Shown here: in pieces, positions 39,395 through 44,000 of the stretch
Layout of the letters: each line of letters starts with the position of its first letter
Numbering within the stretch: position 1 is the stretch's first letter
From: Glandiceps talaboti
Lineage: Eukaryota > Hemichordata > Enteropneusta > Spengelidae
Assembly (NCBI RefSeq): GCF_964340395.1
Contig: NC_135550.1
Location: 12,181,908-12,225,907, forward strand
Direction of reading: 5' to 3'
DNA length: 44,000 nucleotides
Position numbers and translations under genes: made by a program
The notes under the pieces: model-generated
Database searches by the model: none
Seen by the model: only the letters and a program-made list of their open reading frames with translations
Told to the model about the DNA's origin: nothing

Positions 39395-40190
39395 TCATGA
39401 TTTCCCGTAACAATTTATAGTATTCCCGTATTAACGACGACGTGCTGATTACCTCTAAAAATTTATCGAACGACAGGCTGATTGCTCACCACTATTTATC
39501 GAATGACCGTAACGACATGGTGATTGCTTATATCAAGATATTGAATGCCAGTAACGACATGTTGATTGCTCATAACAAACTATTGAAATGTCCATAACGC
39601 CGGGTTGATTGCCAATAACAATATAACAGGTTCTCGAATGCCTGTAAAAAGACATGCTGATTACCAATAAATGTATTGAATGCCCATAACGATATGCTGA
39701 CTGCCCATAGCAACATAACAAGTTATCGAATGCCCGTAAAGACATGCTGATTGCCAATAAATGTATTGAATGCCCATAACGATATGCTGACTGCCCATAG
39801 CAACATAACAAGTTATGGAATGCCCGTAAAGACATGCTGATTGCCAATAAATGTATTGAATGCCCATAACGATATGCTGACTGCCCATAGCAACATAACA
39901 AGTTATCGAATGCCTGTAAAGACATGCTGATTACCAATAAATGTATTGAATGCCCATAACGATATGCTGACTGCCCATAGCAACATAACAAGTTATCGAA
40001 TGCCCGTAAAGACATGCTGATTACCAATAAATGTATTGAATGCCCATAGCGATATGCTGACTGGCCATAACAATTTATGTAAATGTCTGTAAAGATACAT
40101 GTATGATGATGACTGCCCATTAAAATCTTCTGAATGCCTAACGGCCAATATTAATCTAATTCAATACCCGTGTAGACATGCTGGCGGGCC
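39395..40190. repeat. ~45-bp minisatellite with 90-bp higher-order units
   Basis: The basic unit resembles CGAATGCCCGTAACGACATG followed by CTGATTGCCAATAACAATTTAT. From about 39661 to 40050 two unlike versions alternate as a 90-bp dimer repeated four to five times almost identically. Outer copies are diverged. A 195-codon minus-strand frame exists because 90 is a multiple of three. Confidence 0.9.
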
Positions 40191-40198
40191 ATTAAATC

Positions 40199-40230
40199 TG
40201 CGCTAGCTGCAACTGCGCTAGCTGCAACTG
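40199..40230. repeat. Two tandem 16-bp units (TGCGCTAGCTGCAAC)
   Basis: Two exact copies, each containing the palindromic words GCTAGC and AGCT. Confidence 0.85.
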
Positions 40231-40265
40231 GGATATATTTTTTTCATCAAGGAACCAAATGCACA

Positions 40266-40549
40266 TTCACTAATAATTGGTCAGATATTGATAAAAAAGA
40301 CATTGTAGCTGTTAATTAGTAGTGTATATTATCCGTAGGTGGTGTAGTGACAAGCTTAATTCTTGAGCGGAAAGCCTGGTTTGGAATCTGACGACATGTT
40401 GACACTACACTAGTTTGTAACTGTAGTATAGTTTTTCGATCTGACAACTACATTCTATTCACTGAATATTGTTAAAATACCAATAATCAGACATTGAACA
40501 TGTTAGTCAGTAGTCGACATTATCCATTAGTATCGTAATAACAGCTTTC
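40266..40549. repeat. Diverged direct repeat, two ~93-bp copies 190 bp apart
   Basis: ATTCACTAATAATTGGTCAG...GACATTGTAGCTGTTAATTA...TATTATCCGTAG (40266-40358) matches 40456-40549 (ATTCACTGAATATTG...GACATTGAACATGTTAGTCA...CATTATCCATTAG). Confidence 0.55.
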
Positions 40550-40880
40550 AACCGGGGTCACCGTTGAGGGCGCTGATTTTTGGAGCGCACCCAAAACTCA
40601 ATTTGATTCGATTTATCATGTATACAGCTACAAAAAATACGTTCACCCATAGGTGATTCAATACTGTTCAGGGTGTACGATATTACTAGTAAGCCATTGT
40701 ATCTAACAAAACCTTTTCAAACAATATGTTCAGTTACAGCCAGTGCAGCTTTAAGAACAAAACAATATTCTGGTAATGGGGGAGGGGGGCAGGGGAGAAA
40801 CTACTACCCGTAACAACCTATCGATGCCCACAATGACTGTCCATAACAGTCTATTTCATTTAATGTTAATCATGTATTGA

Positions 40881-41699
40881 GGGAGCCTTATATAATTACA
40901 AAGGGGGGGGGGGGAATCAGGCCTGGACTGTTGCGTAAAATATTACTCTCCCCTATTCCATCCTGTTCAAAAGAGTGACTCTCCCTCAATTCCCTTTCTC
41001 TAAAATATGACCATCCCTCTCTTAAAATATTTCAAAAACGTGGTTTAAATACTGTCAGATAGAAAAAAGGACACTAGTTCCAGAATCAATGGCTTAAAGG
41101 ACTTAATCCCACTGCTGCCACCATGTTCAAAGTTTTGAAGGGTTATTTCCCAATTACTAACACCCCACAGTAACTTTGTGTGAATACAGTACATTAATTA
41201 GTGCCTGTGTTTGGATCTCATTGGCTGAGCTGAAAGGCCAGAACGTTAACTCTCAAACGCTAGATGTCGTGACTGGGGGGGTCAACATTTCTACAATTAA
41301 CATTCTCACTAATACCTTACCAAACTGTTCCCGTTTTAACCCCGTGAGACCCACTTCTCTCCTAACATCACAACTGACAATTACATCACTGTATGGTTGT
41401 CAGCAGTGATTTGATGATATGTTCTCATATTATGGTACCTAATCCTACCCCCATCCCTAACCCCTAAGCCATAATTTAAGGCAATGTTGGGCTGGTCATT
41501 ACCATGGTAACAAGGATGCAATAGTTAAAGTGAAACTGTTTTCAGTTGCTCACATCAAGAGGTAATTATGATCACAAACATGTTGTCGCCCATCGATGGA
41601 CCCTAACCGATTTGGCAGCAACGGGAAGCCAAAATCACAAAATAAAAGTGGCCTCCTAATTTCCCCGGCCCTCTCCCTTTGTAATTATTGGAGGCGCCC
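40881..41699 (+). mobile_element. TIR DNA element, copy B (non-autonomous)
   Basis: The left end GGGAGCCTTATATAATTACA is mirrored by TGTAATTATTGGAGGCGCCC at the right end. Flanks are TGA and TAA, so a TWA-type 3-bp target-site duplication with one change is possible. The plus strand matches the minus strand of the element at 5602-6292 in the same block order (see that entry), including GTGAGACCCACTTCTCTCCT at about 41346. It has no SINE. It also contains about 200 bp near the right end (41420-41640) that copy A lacks. No transposase is visible. Confidence 0.68.
40903..40914. repeat. G12 homopolymer inside TIR element B
   Basis: Twelve Gs just inside the left TIR, as in copy A. Confidence 0.85.
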
Positions 41700-41901
41700 T
41701 AATTGAATGACAAGGTTTACCATGACATCTATCTATATGAAACGTTTGTGATTTATATAGTTTTTCGACTGAGCAAATAGTATTGGTCATACATAGAGGA
41801 CATGGCGTTGATGTACGTAATCTAGATCGTGTCCAACACTTTGAGACGTGTTGAGAAAATACGTGCTCGCGAATTTATCCAAACTGGAAAGGAAAATGAA
41901 A

Positions 41902-41986
41902 CACGTACACACACACACGCATACATACATACATACATACGTACGTACGTACGTACATACATACATACATACATACATACATACAT

Positions 41987-42017
<31 letters not shown>

Positions 42018-42180
42018 TCCATCCATCCATCCATCCATCCATCCATCCATACATACATACATACATACATACATGCATACATACATACATACATACATAC
42101 ATACGTACATACATACATACATACATACATACATACATACATACATACATACATACATACATACATACATACATACATAC
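41902..42180. repeat. Compound (CATA)n microsatellite with CGTA, CA and CATC blocks
   Basis: Blocks in order: CA, CATA, four CGTA units (41938-41956), CATA, CA (42002-42016), eight CATC units (42017-42049), then CATA with single GCAT and CGTA variants to 42180. Confidence 0.97.
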
Positions 42181-42181
42181 G

Positions 42182-43110
42182 AAGGCAATCACACAGACAG
42201 CAAGACGAACAGACGGACAGATTGACACTTTGCAATGACCACAGCACTACTGGGCCTTTTAAGTCAATACTACTAAAACATAAAAAAGCATCGCAAATGC
42301 AAATATTTTAAAATGAAGTTGACTAAAAATTATGGAAGAGAATTATTCCTACCTTAAAGCTGGTTATTTTTCGTAGCACTTGGGATTTGTTTCCAAGAAT
42401 TCGGAAATGAAAAATTTTATTCTTAGATTAAGAAGGCACCTTGTCCTTAGGAGTGTTTTCCACTAACAAGTCTACAACAACAGACATTTACACTATCTAT
42501 TTGATTGTAAATTTCCCAAAGTTTTGAAGGACACATACTAAAAATACCCCAGAGTACATGATGATTCAAAAACTATCAAATAAAAAGCTTCAGTGACATG
42601 ATAGTGTCTTATGACTATTTCCTATTAACTGTAATTTTCATCTGAATGTGTTATCGAGGCCAACTTTATGCTACCATAACCTGCCTCCGCCCTTTGAGTA
42701 GGAAGTGGTTATGTACATAAAACGTTGTTATCTCCTATTATAGTAATTTGCATTTCAACCACCAGAGACCCAAAGGAATATATGTGTCTAACAGTTTTTG
42801 ACCATTTCCAACAGAAATTATTTGCTTTTAGTTTATGTCAGAAATGGATATCTGAAATAGACACTCGAAGAAAATACAACACGAAGCACCGGAGAATTAC
42901 AGTCTAACTGTTACTGAGTGTGTTTTGACCCCCAAATCACACGTATCACTAGAAGTACATATCGTAGATCGATGAAAGTCATCTTATTGTGAGCAACATT
43001 TCGTTTATACATTCTAAGGAAACAAAGGCCAACAAAGAAGTAATCAGTCAAGCCAATTTTAAGGTCTTTAGAACAAAGGTTACAGTTTTTGACTAAATTC
43101 GCATACATAC
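42182..43110. other. Stretch with no confident gene
   Basis: A good donor-like site on the minus strand near 42345 (TTTAAG then GTAGGA) follows a 69-bp open segment with a moderate acceptor. Unsupported otherwise. Confidence 0.35.
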
Positions 43111-43116
43111 ACATAC

Positions 43117-43173
43117 CTATGGTGCAATCTATATGCTCGGGACAAAGCCACTAACGCAACCACGGTCACACTT
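43117..43173 (-). CDS. Possible short internal exon (speculative)
   Basis: On the minus strand the segment follows TCTATTTGTTATCTTGTAG, a good pyrimidine-rich acceptor, and is followed by CATAG then GTATGTG, a good donor. Of its 57 bp only one frame is open: one base, 18 codons (SVTVVALVALSRAYRLHH), two bases. That gives the same phase-2/phase-2 arrangement as the segment at 30164-30313. The peptide is hydrophobic and matches nothing I know. Chance is a serious alternative for so short a segment. Confidence 0.18.
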
Positions 43174-43321
43174 CTACAAGATAACAAATAGATAACCGGC
43201 CCTCCACTTTTTGACCTTTATACGTTGTTTGAATACACGTTTGTACAGTGAGAGCCGGTCAGCTATATATGCTTTCATACACAGTGTTGCATTTCATTGC
43301 ATCACATCCACCCATCCATAT

Positions 43322-43362
43322 ATACATACATACATACATACATACATACATACATACATACA
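43322..43362. repeat. (CATA)n microsatellite
   Basis: Ten CATA units. Confidence 0.95.
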
Positions 43363-43367
43363 TCATC

Positions 43368-43368
43368 C

Positions 43369-43403
<35 letters not shown>

Positions 43404-43404
43404 G
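43368..43404. repeat. (CAGA)n microsatellite
   Basis: Nine CAGA units directly after the CATA run. Confidence 0.95.
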
Positions 43405-43409
43405 AAACA

Positions 43410-44000
43410 GACACAGTGCCTGGTCTGACATGCATTTTGTCATGCCTATAGCACTACTGAAGATTTAGTTGAATTTTGCTGACAAATCATTCCAGAGTCA
43501 TACATAGTTAAAAGCAATTCGATGTTGTGATTCTATTTAAACAAAATATTATCTATTGCCTTGTTGACCCCCTTTCTATTTTTGTAGGCTAAACTGAAGT
43601 ACGAATAATCTTGTATTAATGACAACAGTGCAAAGCCTTTGACTCAAAAAAAATATTCCGCAAATCTTATTCCACTAAGAAATACGGATAAATTGACATC
43701 ATGTGAAGTACACAGGGATTTAGAAGCAATCATGGAAACTATGCATGTTTGTGAAGTCATCGGTTATAATGCAATGCCAACATTTATAACCTAATACTAG
43801 TACGGGTTATTCTGTGCACGTTTTCTACTTCCCCCTTGACATTATCGTGTGTGTTTTCCCGTCAACATCTCATAATCGACATTTGAGAGTCAAAGTAGCC
43901 GCCGAATCAACAAACAAAAAATTCATCGAGTTCTAGTGTTCTATGTGTCATGCCCACCCCACTGCACTGGTCAATGGTAAATGGTAGGATCTAGGAATAG
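43410..44000. other. Stretch with no recognisable gene
   Basis: Nothing recognised up to the window end. Confidence 0.4.

Noticed and set aside
39533-40120. 195-codon minus-strand frame with 30-residue repeats
   Set aside because: It follows the 90-bp minisatellite unit, which stays open only because 90 is divisible by three; composition and context do not support a gene.

Overview
This window looks like non-coding, intergenic or intronic DNA from an animal nuclear genome. It is AT-rich. No open reading frame is long enough, or similar enough to a known family, to call a gene. It contains dense di-, tri- and tetranucleotide microsatellites, at least eight distinct minisatellites, decayed short inverted-repeat elements and a tRNA-derived SINE. 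There are no bacterial-style gene rows, ribosome-binding sites, rRNAs or intact tRNAs. This texture suggests a marine invertebrate (for example a hemichordate, echinoderm, amphioxus or lophotrochozoan), but no sequence here lets me name a taxon. Nearly all long reading frames are translations of simple repeats, such as (YI)n, (SL)n, (RE)n, (IHTY)n and (SLTH)n.

Layout. Bases 1-5 kb: mostly featureless, with a CCA-triplet tract (3.8 kb) and a near-perfect foldback (4.9-5.1 kb). 5.6-6.3 kb: a terminal-inverted-repeat (TIR) element carrying a nested tRNA-type SINE with a visible target-site duplication. 9.7-10 kb: a 249-bp MITE. 11.05-11.66 kb: a 31-bp minisatellite. 12.7-13 kb: CTGT and AT tracts. 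13.25-13.56 kb: first copy of a dispersed repeat whose second copy is at 23.1-23.4 kb. 14.8-15.1 kb: a 24-bp minisatellite. 16.2 kb: a CT tract. 16.8-17.1 kb: a MITE. 17.5-18.7 kb: a hairpin and two degenerate duplications. 19.7 kb: a compound ATCT/GTCT/CCGT tract. 21.2-22.4 kb: a 31/33-bp minisatellite. 25.1 and 27.1-27.4 kb: AT and AG tracts. 29.3-29.6 kb: a decayed foldback. 30.2-30.3 kb: a possible internal exon on the minus strand. 31.5 and 32.7 kb: ATGT and GTGA tracts. 33.7-36.5 kb: a 2.8-kb, 41-bp minisatellite with a 12-unit higher-order duplication. 37.5 kb: CA/AT tracts. 38.1 kb: a 30-bp minisatellite. 39.4-40.2 kb: a ~45/90-bp minisatellite. 40.9-41.7 kb: second copy of the 5.6-kb TIR element, inverted relative to the first. 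41.9-43.4 kb: CATA/CATC/CAGA tracts.

Genes. I can support no complete gene. The best coding hint is a 150-bp minus-strand segment at 30164-30313 with a good splice acceptor and donor and an open phase-2 frame. A 57-bp segment at 43117-43173 has good splice sites and the same phase. If both are real, the window is mostly the large introns of one minus-strand gene; this is speculative.

The least-explained items are the inverted pair of related TIR elements at 5.6 and 40.9 kb, the higher-order structure of the 41-bp array, and the dispersed repeat families at 13.3/23.2 kb and 21.0/23.8 kb.
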